Below the pieces are notes generated by a model. The model was not told where the DNA came from, did not search any database, and was given only the letters and a program-made list of their open reading frames with translations. From contig QRDG01000530.1 of assembly GCA_012064385.1 (NCBI GenBank), forward strand, positions 186,001-250,000: 64,000 nucleotides of DNA, written 5' to 3'. Shown in pieces: positions 1 through 11,734 of the stretch. The translations under genes were made by a program, and so were the position numbers. The stretch is from Puccinellia tenuiflora (taxonomy: Eukaryota; Streptophyta; Magnoliopsida; Poales; Poaceae). The stretch's first letter is position 1. Every line of letters begins with the position of its first letter.

Positions 1-965
1 CTGAATAACTTTTGCGTGGCAACTCCGAATCGAGTGAATCCAATTTTGTTGGAAAGAGGACGACAAGAGCTACCCTACAAAAGTAAAAATATTGAAACCA
101 AGCAATGGAGATTTTGCTAAAAAAATGGAAGAGTGAAACCTTCCGCATAGATGAACCGGCAAAATCTCCAAAACCGAAAACGCACAAGTTTTTCATCAAG
201 ACTCCGTTTTCTATGATCTTGGGCTTGTTTCGAAGATAATCACAAGCCCTAGAAGATCATGCATATACACATCATAGTCTATCATGTGAGGAGGAAAACA
301 TAAGAAGAGAGTTTGACCTCTCGTAGAAGAGACAAACCGGTAAAACCTCCGAAATCAAAAACGCAAGAAGATATTCATGAGATCCGTTTTTGATGAACTA
401 GAGCTTGGTATGGAGATGAACACAAGCTCTATATTCTCACATGGATAAAAGCCAAATAAGAACCAATAAAGATGATTGCATGGATGCAAAGGTTTGAGCT
501 CTCCACGAACGATACGATCACGATACTCGGTCGAGAGCCCCTCTTGATAGTACGGCTATCTATCCTATAACCCGGTCTCTCACTAAACAACATGAGACCG
601 GTAAAATAGAAACCCTATCAAGATCATACCTTTGCCTTGCGCATAAATCCACTTGAGGTCGAAGAAGAAGATCTTCATCTCCTCAAGACGAACCACCTTT
701 CTTGATCGCGCCTTGCTTGGTGAAGATTCACATGACGCTCCCCCATACACCAAGATGGGGAAAGCACTCCTTCGGCATATCTTCACTTGGCCTTTCTCTC
801 GATGACGAACACCTTGGCCTTGATCTTCTTCCCTAAACCTTGACTCCAACACATGGAGACAAGCAAGCTAATGGACACCTACAAATATAGCTCAATGCAA
901 ATATTAGTCCATAGAGATTGTCATTAATTACCAAAACCATGCATGGGGGCAACCATGCACTTTCA
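1..965 (-). repeat. Partial 3' LTR of element A
   Basis: This is the first 965 bases of the LTR, read on the minus strand from TGAAAG at 965. It is duplicated at 7914-8879. The remaining part of about 1.5 kb, including the TATA region, lies left of the window. Confidence 0.88.
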
Positions 966-985
966 ATCTCCCCCATTTTGGTAAT
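966..985 (-). other. Polypurine tract of element A
   Basis: On the minus strand AAAATGGGGGAGAT directly precedes the LTR start TGAAAG. This is the position and composition expected of the plus-strand primer site. Confidence 0.7.
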
Positions 986-3900
986 TGATGACAATCCCGT
1001 TTAAGAGGGTTTATATAAAGAATAAAGCAACCTTGCATGACAAACAAGCAAGGATGCAAAGCGCATTAAAGGCAAATGCAACAAAAGCATAAAACCCAAA
1101 TTCTCTTAAACCCTCTAAACTTCTCCCCCATTGGCATCGATTGCCGAAATGGGAAGAAAAATTTAGAGAGCCAATATAATATGAGTTCCTCCATAGAGGT
1201 GTGCATTTCTCAATATATGAGTGAAATCAAATGCACTTATTCATTGACGAATAATTAGAGGAAATCGAACTATATTACCGAGATAAAAGGACGATCTTTT
1301 AAAGAAACATTTTCACAAGCTTAGGGATACCAATTGGAAACTAAAACCAATTGAAAATGCCAAAAGCAAGTGAGAACATTTAGCCAATAAATTCAACATG
1401 CTCACCATGGTAGGCATGAAGTCAAAGATCTTTAAGAAATTGAGTGTGCAAAGATACCAATAAACAATAAGACAAGCACTCATGAGGCAAATTTGGAGCC
1501 ACCAAAGAATTATAGAAGAAACACAAGGTGGCTCAAAAGGAATAGGATACCGACTAAAAGGTGACCTCTCTCATATGTATAGGTTTCTAATTAGACAAAC
1601 CACAAAGATATACATCCGCAAAGAAACATATACATACGAAATGGTCCGGGAAAAAGAGAACAAGGTATCCAAAAGGAAGTCATAAATATACAAACGAGAT
1701 TGTTGCTTGAAAGCATAGCACATAGCTCAAAATTATCTCATTGTATATAAATGAACTTCAAATATATCAAATGCATCACACATATCACTAAGGGAACAAG
1801 AGATAGTGAAGATGCTTTGAAATAGGCAACAAGTATCACAAACAAATAATATCAATTGAAGAAAAGGTTTTTGCAAATTCATCACACATATCACAAAGAT
1901 ATATTAAGAGAAGGAAATAGGCCAAAACCACAACAATTGCATATAAGAGCATTCATGCCAAGAGGTAACCTACACAAGGTTGGAACTAGAAAAGAATGCA
2001 TGGGATAGATACTTGTTACCGAGACGCATTGATGATGAAGATGATGAGAGTTTGTTTGTCATCAAAGCTTGACTCCGACAATCACACGGTGAGAACACCT
2101 TCCTTATGAATGAGGCAAGCATCCAATGCATCTCCATTGTACCTAAAACACAATTAGAGTACAAAATGGTTCCCAAACTCATTGGGTCCCATAGTAGTTA
2201 GATCAACTACAATATATAGGAAGCACTCCACAAAAACATGTGCATATAGATATGAAATTGAATTTCATGCACATCTTAGCCGATTTAGGATTCGGTGGAG
2301 TATTCCCTATATATTGGAACTAGAAAGACTAGCATGCCATAAAATACATATATTAGTAAATATGCATGCATAGACTTACAAGAACCAAACGAGATGCAAT
2401 TTGGACAAAAACACCAAGTGAACCAAGAAGAGAGCACACCAAGGTGTGACACTAAAAGGTTGTCCAAATTATATCAAAATCCAAATCAACACATGATTGA
2501 GGAAAAATCAAATCAACAAATGATTGATTCCGAAACACATCAACACATGAGGTGTGATATCAAAAGGAATCAAACCAACACAACAAAAGATCGATAAGAC
2601 ACCAATTGAAAATAAGATACCAATTAAAACAACAAATGTCAATTTAGGAGAAAAGATACCAAGAAGAGGGTGATACTTGACCGAAATCAAGTAAAGTGAA
2701 ATAAGGCAAGAAGGTATCAAGACTCCCACAATAAATATTAATTGGAACAAATATCTAAGGAGGAGATATTAAATTCCAATTAATACCAATTGAAGGTACC
2801 AACACAAGATAAAGAATCAAATGCCAATTGAAAGGATCAAAAATTGATAGATAGGTTAGTGTTCTAAATAAAAAGGAATGCTCCCCCAAGATTCATGCAT
2901 TATCTTAGATATTTGCATTTGAATACAAAATGCATACACAAGGGATCATTACTCTCCATATTTTATTTACAACACTAAACACTACCAATTGAAAAATAGG
3001 ATCCATTCAAAAGGCAAGGAAGGCAATAGATAAAGCAAATTTAACGCAAGAGCCAATGCGAAGATGGTCTAAACAATCCACCACAATTACTAGAAACACT
3101 TGTCATGGACAAGGAGTATATAGAGATATTTCTCGGTGGTGTAAAGGAATGATGTACAAGACCAACTTCACCACAAACTAGCAAACGGCAAAAGATAGGA
3201 ATTAAAACACCATTTTTAAAGAGGTTTGTTGGTAGTTTCAATTATTCGAACCAACCGGCAAAGCCATGGTTAGAATAAATAGAAACAAATGGTTTCTCAC
3301 ATAATATATGGGAATGCATATTAGAGAGAAACCACACCAAGCAACCTCACACAAACAAAGAACCAAAGGGTAACCACAAAGGAAAATTGGAACTTGTTTG
3401 AGAAAACATGCCACATAGGAAATGGATAAAGTACAATATCAACTCTAAGTGGCAAACCTCAAATGTTCACATTTTTATGGGATTGTAATATGCACATAGC
3501 TTATTACTCCCCCATAATGTGATGATTCATTTTATTTTTAAACAAGAGGCAAATAAAACCAACTAGAGAAATTAATGAACATTGTAGAATTTGAATTTCT
3601 CATGAATATGACATACCACATAGTAGCTAGATAATATGAAATATCAACACTAGGTGGTGTGCTTCATGTACGCACATTTTTAGGTTTGTGAAGTGCACAA
3701 AGCATTTCACTCCCCCAAAATGGGATGGTCCACTCATATCTCAAAAAGCCAAATTAAATCCACACAAGATCTAAAAGCTCAACACACAAATTACACATAC
3801 ATGATATACAACTATCATACACAACCTTAATAACAAGACAAGTAGGAAAGTAGCATCATATACAAGCACATGCTAGGAACAAAACTAACACATGCAAGGG

Positions 3901-4079
3901 AGCAAGCAACTTTCAATGTATATATGAGTTAAATACAAGTTACCGCAAGGAGGAAGCATTGGTTATGAGATAGATATGTGATGATCCAATTGACTTGGCT
4001 TGATGAGATAAAACCATGAAGATCCCTTAATTCTTCAAAAGAAACCAAGTCACCAATGTCCTCCACTAACACCTATTGA
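986..4079 (-). other. Noncoding internal region of element A
   Basis: About 3.1 kb of AT-rich DNA without an open frame longer than about 90 codons and no pol-like peptide on either strand. Short motifs of the form ACCAATTGAA recur (near 1345, 2600, 2784, 2822 and 2983). Purine-rich stretches such as CTCCCCC (plus strand) also recur near 2881, 3508 and 3712. No host gene is seen. Confidence 0.6.
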
Positions 4080-5492
4080 TCAAGTTTGAGCTTGTTGGTC
4101 CCCAACCGAGTTGGGTCCTAAGAGGTTAGTCACAATAGGTTTGGGAACCCAAATGGTGCTTTTCTTGCCACCACTTTGAGCTCCTACATACTTGGCAAAC
4201 ACATTGCCAACTCTATCCTTCCCAAGAGAATACACATCATTAATTATGATAGGGTTGGATGGGGTACCGTTAGTGCATGAAGAAGCAAAATGACCTTTGC
4301 CACGGCAAAGGTAGCAACACCGACTCTTCTTCTTCTTAATAGGCTCCTCAACTTGAGGAGCAATAACTTGAGTCTTCTTGGGAGGTGGCCTTTGTTCAAC
4401 TCGTGGTTGAGCACGAGATTGAACAAGAGGCCGCTTCCCTAGTTGCTTCTCACTAAGAGGCATCTTCTTCTTCTTCATTGGGCAATCCCGAACATGGTGC
4501 CCTTCTAGCTTGCACTTGAAGCAAGTGATCTTGGCCGGATTCTTGATTTGAACTTGGCCCTTCTTATTCTCAACCTTGGACTTGTTCTTGATGTTGGAGT
4601 TGAATCCAAGTCCACTCTTGTCATTTGGGGATTGTTGCACACTCAACATGTTGTCAAGTGCCCTCTTCCCCTCATGACGCTTTTCCAAGCCTTTCTTCAT
4701 AGAAGTGGCTTGGGCCTTGAGCTCTCCTCTTTTCTCTACATGGTTAGTGACAACACAAGTACTAGAGGAGGTAGATGCATCATTGTTAGAGCAACAAGGC
4801 AAAGCAAGTAATTCATCACATGATGTGCCAACATTTTTAGTGGATGAACTACTAGGACTAGCACATGGCAATATAGCATTTTTAGTTGAAGTTGTGCTAT
4901 TATCCACATGAGGTTCACTAGATGTTACCTTTGTAGTGATGGCCTCATGAGCTAACTTAAGACAAGCATAGGATGCTAGAAGATCATCATTGGAGCTAGA
5001 TAGCTTTTTATGATTTTCTTCCAACTCCCTATACTTGCTAGTTAGCAACTCAAGTTGAGCCCTTAGCTCAACATTCTCCTTCAAAGTAGATGCTTCACAC
5101 GAATTGGAGTTAGTAGCACAAGCATCATTTACAATAGGAATAGAAGAAGAAATCTTAGCAAGCTCTTCATTTAATTTAGCATTTTCATTTTTCGTGACTT
5201 TATATTTAGCATGAGCATGGTCACGTTCTTTAATGATTTTAGCAATTATATCATTATGAGATTCCTCTATAGATTCTAGTTTCTCCTCTAGCGAAGCACG
5301 AGTCTCATGCTCTTCCTCAAGAGCATCTTCTAACGATGCTTTCTCCATAGCATCATCCCTTTCAATCTTACCCTTTTCTTCAAGGGTTGCTTCCAAGGCC
5401 TCAATAGCTTCCCCACGCTCAATAAGAGTGCTCATGATTTCAAAGAGTTTAGCTTGGGCACTTTTATTACTAGGAATGGCATTGAGAATCAT
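4080..5492 (-). pseudogene. gag, C-terminal part with two zinc knuckles (element A)
   Basis: A 470-codon open frame. Residues about 20-180 are rich in E, K and L with heptad-like spacing, suggesting a coiled coil. Two CCHC zinc knuckles (C-x2-C-x4-H-x4-C) follow near residues 320 and 392: CFKCKLEGHHVRDC and CYLCRGKGHFASSC. Such knuckles bind the packaged RNA in retrotransposon Gag. The frame ends 80 residues after the second knuckle and no protease follows. Its first ATG overlaps the stop codon of the upstream gag frame by one base (TAATG). The A-rich run just before suggests the two frames were once one and were split by a single-base length change; translational coupling is the alternative. 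Confidence in Gag identity is high, in current function low. Confidence 0.82.
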
Positions 5493-6349
5493 TAGACCTT
5501 TATTTTGAAGCCTAGCATTAATTTTTCAATATCATCTTCTTCATCATCATTATCATCATTATTATTATCATTGCTAGAAGAAGATTTAGCCATAAGGCAA
5601 TAAGTGATGGATGAAGAAGAGCAATTAATTTTTGAACTACTCAAGTTCACATCTTGTTGCATAGCAAATTGGGTTTCCTCTACATTATTGTTCATGCAAG
5701 AGTTAGAGGAGACACAAGCATTTTTATCATGGCAACAAGATAAAGCAAGCATATCATCATTAGATTTATCTAAGCACTTTTTGGATGATATACAAGGACT
5801 ATCAACACTAGCATGTATGACATTTGGAGTGCTAGAAGAGTTTAAGTCCAAAGATGAAGCAATGCAACAAGATAGAGATGAATGATCATCAACAATGAGC
5901 TCACTATCCAAATTGCAAAGCCTATCACTACTCACCATTACATTGGATTGTGGCTTACCACATTTTGGTGAAGTAGACGAAGACGAGAACTCGTCACGGC
6001 CGGAGGTGGAGGGAGAGCAATCATCCTCAATAAAGTTGGACACTCCATATTTTTCATGAAGCTTGGTCCAAAGCTCATGAGCATCCCGGAGAGGCATGAT
6101 TGACTCAAAAACTAAAACACTCATAAATTTGCAAAACTCATTAGATGCTAGAGCATCTAGATATAAGTTTTTCTCATCCTCTAAAGTCGTACTTTCGTAG
6201 TCCTTTGGAGGAGAAAAACCTATATCTAGGACACGCTCTATATTGGGGTCCAAGACCCGTAAGTGATTGAGCATATGAGTTTTCCAAGCATTAAAATTTG
6301 TGCCATTAAATCTAAACAAGGAATTGTGCACTAAATCCCTAGACGACAT
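5492..6349 (-). pseudogene. gag, N-terminal part, copia-type UBN2-like (element A)
   Basis: A 285-codon frame starting 40 bases inside the primer binding site. Residues about 10-110 resemble the UBN2/DUF4219 capsid-like domain of copia Gag: FNGTNFNAWKTHM near the start, then an acidic helix and a DAHELWTKLHEKYGVSN segment. After about residue 115 the protein becomes Ser- and Asn-rich low complexity and ends in an acidic run. It stops at a TAATG overlap with the next frame, which carries the zinc knuckles. The start ATG is the first in frame after the primer site. Gag would assemble the particle that packages the element RNA; with no pol here, enzymes would have to come from another element. 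Confidence 0.8.
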
Positions 6350-6388
6350 CTTTACTTTCTAGGCGGTAAAGCCAAACAAGAGAGACGA

Positions 6389-6401
6389 GGCTCTGATACC
6401 A
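6389..6401 (-). other. Primer binding site, tRNA-iMet type (element A)
   Basis: The minus strand reads TGGTATCAGAGCC two bases after the LTR end CTTTCA. This is the usual plant initiator-tRNA complement and it fixes the orientation of the element. Confidence 0.88.
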
Positions 6402-7418
6402 ATTGAAAGAACAAACAATGCCCGGATGTCGCCTAGAGGGGGGGGGGGTGAATAGGCGATTAAAACTTTTTCTAATTAGGGGCTTGATAATTGTGGAATA
6501 AAACTATGTGTTTAAATTAACAAGCCAACAACCTAATATGCTAGGGTTACCTATGTGCACCAACAACTTATGCTAAGCAATTCAAGCAGCAAGGAGATAG
6601 CAAGATATGAACTTCAAGCACGAAGGCTATCACAATGTAAGTTGCATAAGTAAAGCTCGGGTATAGAAATAACCGAGGCACGCGGAGACGAGGATGTATT
6701 CCCGAGTTCCTCCTTGTTAAGGGAGTACGTCTCGTTGGAGGGGTGTGAGCTCGCCACAAGAGGCCTACTCAAGATGCCACAAAGGCCTCACCCTATTCTC
6801 CGATGAACCTCACCCAAGGGATTGGTTCACCTTCCACTATCGGAATCCTTCAAGGCGGATTCCGGAGCCCTTTACAACTCTTCTTGGGGCACACACCCAC
6901 AACTCAATTGGGGGCTCCCAAACTCGTGCCGAAGCTTCACAAGCGAAGACTTCGCGGCACCTCCAACCGTCTAGGGTACACAATGCACCCAAGAGGCAAC
7001 AAGCTCTTGGGAACACAATGCACCCAAGAGTAACAAGCTTCTCAACCTTCAATCCCACGTATCACCGTGGGGAACTCAAACCTATGCACCAAATGCAAAA
7101 GGCAAGAACACACTAAGTGGTCAAGTCCTTCACCCCAAAATCCAACCAAAGCAACTAATGCTATGGAGGGATTTAAGAGGAAGAACAAAGAGAAACACTA
7201 AGAACTCCAAAGTCTAGATCTACTAGGTTCCTCTCACTTAGAGAAGGAATGGATTGGTGGAATGGTAGATCTAGATCTCCTCTCTTGTTTCCCTAAAGAT
7301 GGGCAAGAATCATTGGAGGGAAGTGGAGGAATCAAGCTCTCAAAGATGTGCAACAATGGAGGAGAGAGAGAGCAAAAGGTTCACCAAGAAGCCATTGAAC
7401 CGTTGGGGAAGAAAACCC

Positions 7419-7428
7419 ATTTAAATAG
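7419..7428 (-). promoter_or_regulatory. Probable TATA box of LTR A
   Basis: The minus strand reads CTATTTAAAT in GC-rich surroundings, about 30 bases downstream of the palindrome array. The corresponding place in LTRs B and D also holds a TATA-like box. Confidence 0.55.
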
Positions 7429-7458
7429 GAGCCCTGGGAATCTGGCCGTTGGGCACAA

Positions 7459-7888
7459 AATCCCGCAGGGCCGGTAGTACCGGCCCAAGGGGCGGTACTA
7501 CCGCTCCAAGCAAAACTGCCCCAACGGCTCACTTCAGAGAAGAAAACCCGCAGGACCGGAAGTACCGCGGCGGGGGCCGGTACTTCCGGTGGGCCGGTAG
7601 TTCCGGGCCCACTTCCGGTCCAAAAGTTGGGAGACCCCGAGAAGTCCAGTGCCTGAAAAAATAAGCGGAAGTTCCTCCGGAACTTTCCACCGGAAGTAGG
7701 AGCGGAAGTACCGCTGTGGCCACCGGTACTTCCGGTGGCCCGGTACTACCGGTGCTACTTCCGGTGCAAAAATTCGGGGGAACCCAGGGAGTCCAGTACC
7801 CAGAAAAATAAGCGGCAGTAGGGCCGGAACTGGGCACCGGAAGTGCCCAGCGGTAGTACCGGTCCAGGGACCGGTACTTCCGGCCAGC
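7459..7888. repeat. CCGG-N5-CCGG palindrome array in LTR A
   Basis: About 430 bases packed with complete or half copies of a 13-base near-palindrome, CCGG-N5-CCGG. Cores include TAGTA, TACTT, TACTA and AAGTA. Spacing between copies is irregular, so this is not a simple tandem repeat. Confidence 0.75.
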
Positions 7889-9175
7889 AGAGAAAAACAG
7901 GCAAACCCTGAAACTGAATAACTTTTGCGTGGCAACTCCGAATCGAGTGAATCCAATTTTGTTGGAAAGAGGACGACAAGAGCTACCCTACAAAAAGTAA
8001 AAATATTGAAACCAAGCAATGGAGATTTTGCTAAAAAAATGGAAGAGTGAAACCTTCCGCATAGATGAACCGGCAAAATCTCCAAAACCGAAAACGCACA
8101 AGTTTTTCATCAAGACTCCGTTTTCTATGATCTTGGGCTTGTTTCGAAGATAATCACAAGCCCTAGAAGATCATGCATATACACATCATAGTCTATCATG
8201 TGAGGAGGAAAACATAAGAAGAGAGTTTGACCTCTCGTAGAAGAGACAAACCGGTAAAACCTCCGAAATCAAAAACGCAAGAAGATATTCATGAGATCCG
8301 TTTTTGATGAACTAGAGCTTGGTATGGAGATGAACACAAGCTCTATATTCTCACATGGATAAAAGCCAAATAAGAACCAATAAAGATGATTGCATGGATG
8401 CAAAGGTTTGAGCTCTCCACGAACGATACGATCACGATACTCGGTCGAGAGCCCCTCTTGATAGTACGGCTATCTATCCTATAACCCGGTCTCTCACTAA
8501 ACAACATGAGACCGGTAAAATAGAAACCCTATCAAGATCATACCTTTGCCTTGCGCATAAATCCACTTGAGGTCGAAGAAGAAGATCTTCATCTCCTCAA
8601 GACGAACCACCTTTCTTGATCGCGCCTTGCTTGGTGAAGATTCACATGACGCTCCCCCATACACCAAGATGGGGAAAGCACTCCTTCGGCATATCTTCAC
8701 TTGGCCTTTCTCTCGATGACGAACACCTTGGCCTTGATCTTCTTCCCTAAACCTTGACTCCAACACATGGAGACAAGCAAGCTAATGGACACCTACAAAT
8801 ATAGCTCAATGCAAATATTAGTCCATAGAGATTGTCATTAATTACCAAAACCATGCATGGGGGCAACCATGCACTTTCATCCTTCACTCCCAAATCCAAC
8901 CAAAGCAACTAATGCTAGGGAGGGATCTGAGAGGAAGAACAAAGAGGAAACCACAAGAGAACTCCAAGAACTAGATCCACTAGGTTCCCCTCACTTAGAG
9001 GAGAGATTGATTGGTGGAAATGTAGATCTATGTCTCCTCTCTTGTTTCCCTAAAGATGGGTAAGAATCATTGGAGGGATTGAGAGAGGGCAAGGTTTTCC
9101 AAGGTCAACAATGGTGGGAGAGAGAGAGAAATTCGTGCTACTGAAAACCTTCAGAGATTTGGGGAAGAAGGGGGG

Positions 9176-9186
9176 CCTTTTATAGG
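9176..9186 (-). promoter_or_regulatory. Probable TATA box of LTR B
   Basis: The minus strand reads CCTATAAAAGG, flanked by G/C runs, about 30 bases downstream of the palindrome array of this LTR. Confidence 0.6.
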
Positions 9187-9216
9187 TCCCCACAAAAACT
9201 AGCCGTTGCAGCCTGC

Positions 9217-9612
9217 TCAGACCGGAGACTCCGGTGTAAGTGCACCGGAGACTCCGGCCAGGGCCGGAGATTCCGGCCAGGCTCCGGGCTCCTTCCGGAC
9301 AGAGCACCAGAGGTGCACCACATGTTGGATCATCGGGGCAGACCGGAGATTCCGGTCCAGAGGGGCCGAAGACTCCGGACATACTCCGATGAAACTCCGA
9401 ACCCCTATAGAGAGGCGCACCATGCCTTGGCAAAGAGCAGGGAAAAACTTGAGACCGGAGATTCCGGGTCCTGTTGACCGGAGACTCCAGACCATCTCCG
9501 GTGTACCTCTGGACCCCTATCCAGAGCTGCACCACAAGAAGGTCACTTGGCAGCGAAAAACAATGGACCGGAGAGTCCGGGACCGGAGACTCCGGACCAT
9601 CTCCGGTGTTCT
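9217..9612. repeat. CCGG-N5-CCGG palindrome array in LTR B
   Basis: Irregularly spaced 13-base units CCGG-N5-CCGG with cores AGACT, AGATT and AGAGT. The position relative to LTR start and TATA box is equivalent to the array in LTR A, but the core differs. Confidence 0.75.
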
Positions 9613-10442
9613 TCCGGGCCAGATTCAAACAGTAAAACCTGAACTGCCATAACTTTTGTAAATGAAGTCCGAATCGAGTGAATCCAATTTTGTTGGAAAG
9701 AGGATGGAAAATGCTACCCTATAAAAAGTGAAAATATTGAAACCAAGCAGGGGAGTTTTTTCTAATAAATGGAAGAGTGAAACCCTCCATATGGACAAAC
9801 CGACAAAATCTCCAAAACCGAAAATGCAATAGAAGACGCATACGAAATCCGTTTTCGGTGACCTTGGCCTTGTCATGACGGGCACGACAAGCACCAAGAC
9901 CACACCATGATAAGAGCCAAATAAGAACCAATAAAGATGATGCCAAGGATGCAAAGGTTTGAGCTCTCCACGAACGATACGATCAAGATACACGGTCGAG
10001 AGCCCCTCTTGATAGTACGGTTAACTATCCTATAATCCGGTCTCTCACTAACATCATGAGACCGGTAAAATAGAAACCCTATCAATATCATACCTTTGCC
10101 TTGTGCATAATCCACTTGAGGTCGATGATGACGATCTTCATCTTCTCAAGATGAACCATCTTCCTTGATTGCACTCCGCTCGGTGAAGACTCACATGATG
10201 CTCCTCCATACACCGATAAGGGAGAGGCATTCTTCGGCATATCTTCGCTTGGACTTGAGTGTTGATCAACCCGCACTTAGCCTTGATCAACATATAATCT
10301 TCTTCCCTTAGCCTTGACTTCAACATATGGAGATCAAGCAATGCATATGGACACAACCTACAAGTAGCTCAATACAAACATTAGTACATAGAGATTGTCA
10401 TTAATTATCAAAACCACACATGGGAGCAACCATGCTCTTTCA

Positions 10443-10764
10443 ACTTGTTTTTCAGGAAAATCACGGAGCATGAGCGGTCCTGTTTCTTTCAAGTCCTAAT
10501 CAAATCGAGTGAGTGCAAAGAATCAAGTGGGAGCATGTCGCCGCAAGGAGCACGATGGATGGCGCCCTGCCCCCGTGTCCTCCGGCGTCCACGACACCCC
10601 AGCATGTGTCCTTCGCTGTCATCATTGTCCCTAGATCAGCCTGGCTCCGTCGCGATCCCTGACCCGATCTGCTGGGAGCTGCTATTCACCACATCTTGCA
10701 GAGCCGAACTGGCGGCGAACCATCAGGTATTTTCTCTTTCTCGTTTTCTTTGTTAAAATCTAAG
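10443..10764. other. Unassigned segment
   Basis: GC-balanced sequence with a 103-codon plus-strand frame (10445-10756) that I do not recognise. It could be an old gene fragment; there is no positive evidence. Confidence 0.3.
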
Positions 10765-11430
10765 TGTTTAAAAAAATCTAAATATTTTCCAAATCTGATT
10801 TTTTATATAAAATCATAATACTTAAAACTGAACATTTTCATATTCTGAACAATTTTTTCAAAATCTGAATGTATTTTCCAAAATATGAATGTTTTTCAAA
10901 TTTGAATTTTTTTAGAGTTTAACAGATTTCAATTTGGATCAATTTTAAATTGACATTTTAATCTAAATATTTTTCATGGTCGGATTTTTCTTAAAATTTG
11001 AATAATTTTCAAAGTTGTACATTTTTTAATTTGAACAATTCCCGAATGTGAACATTTTGAAAATCTGAACATTTTTTAAAATCTGAATATTTTAAAATTT
11101 TGAATAATTTAAATTGGTATGGTATTAGTCTGATTTTGTTTTAAAAACTGAAAGTTTCAATTTTTTAGCATTTTCAAATCTAAACATTTTTAAATCTATC
11201 ATTTTTTGAATTTTAATATTTTTTTAAAATGCATTTTAAAACCCAGAAGAAAGTAAAGTAAAAAAGAAATTGAAAATCGAAAAAGAAATAAAAAATATGA
11301 AAAATACAAAGAAAACAATAAGGAACAAAATATAAAAAAATAGCAAGAAAAAATAAAGAAAAAAATAAAAGTTGAAAATGGGAAAACGAAAAGGAAGAAG
11401 CAACATAATAATTGGAGCAAAAAAAAAAGC
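10765..11430. repeat. AT-rich degenerate low-complexity tract
   Basis: From 10765 to about 11225 degenerate copies of a motif like AAAATCTGAACATTTT recur. From 11235 to 11430 the plus strand is almost pure A with G (purine-rich). No coding content. Confidence 0.6.
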
Positions 11431-11734
11431 TTATTGAAACAGGGTCCCCAGTGCAGGGAAACTTGCGATGCAATAAGTCGGCCCAGCCTGGCAGCTGAAT
11501 CCTTTAGGCGGCGTGACCGTTCCGCGCTAAAGGCGGCAAATAGGATTTGCTCGATCTGCCTGCCATGCGTAGGGTCAGGCTGGGCATTCGGGATTTCCCG
11601 AAATTTCGGAACGAGAAATTCGGGAAAAATTGTTCAAGTTTCTAGGAAGTGAATCCCGAAAATCACTCAAAAATTATGTTTCCCCACATTTCGGGATCGG
11701 GAAATCATGAAAATCCCAAATTTGAAGGAAGTGG
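11431..11734. other. Unassigned segment with TTCGGGA motifs
   Basis: Contains several near-palindromic stretches built from TTCGGGA/TCCCGAA. No gene is recognised. Confidence 0.3.

Larger units (their letters stand above)
1..8879 (-). mobile_element. Element A: gag-only LTR retrotransposon, truncated by the window edge
   Basis: In minus orientation the element reads 5' LTR (8879-6404), tRNA-iMet primer site, gag, about 3.1 kb of noncoding DNA, polypurine tract and 3' LTR (965 to the window edge). Bases 1-965 match 7914-8879 almost exactly; the one difference I noticed is an A-run length change near base 84. LTR termini are TGAAAG and CTTTCA. No protease, integrase, reverse transcriptase or RNase H is recognisable, so this looks like a TR-GAG/LARD type non-autonomous element. 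The near-identity of the LTRs suggests recent insertion. The left TSD lies outside the window; the right copy should be TCCTT at 8880-8884. Confidence 0.88.
6404..8879 (-). repeat. 5' LTR of element A, 2476 bp
   Basis: Begins TGAAAG at 8879 (minus strand) and ends CTTTCA at 6404. It contains a palindrome array at 7459-7888, a TATA box at 7419-7428 and a G/C homopolymer near 6430. The same overall plan is seen in LTRs B and D. Confidence 0.88.
8880..10442 (-). repeat. Partial LTR B, related to A, interrupted by element A
   Basis: Starts TGAAAG on the minus strand at 10442 and follows the same plan as LTR A. Its left end resembles LTR A from about 7119 onward (the same CCTTCAC-CC-AAATCCAACC stretch). 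Element A has therefore inserted into this LTR, and the distal rest of B must lie left of the window. Whether B is a solo LTR or part of an element cannot be told. No TSD is visible at the right end alone. Confidence 0.78.

Noticed and set aside
583..852. 89-codon minus-strand frame, repeated at 8497-8766
   Set aside because: It lies inside the LTR of element A and is present twice only because the LTR is. Versions in LTRs B and D are shifted and broken, so it is not a gene.
6428..6450. G homopolymer as a regulatory site
   Set aside because: Lies near the LTR end and its length probably reflects slippage; no evidence of function.
7534..8085. 183-codon minus-strand frame across the palindrome array
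   Set aside because: Spans LTR A and the GC-rich array. Open frames here follow from composition, and the peptide changes completely in LTRs B and D.
9050..9628. 192-codon minus-strand frame in LTR B
   Set aside because: Same reason: it runs through the CCGG-N5-CCGG array and shows no family resemblance.
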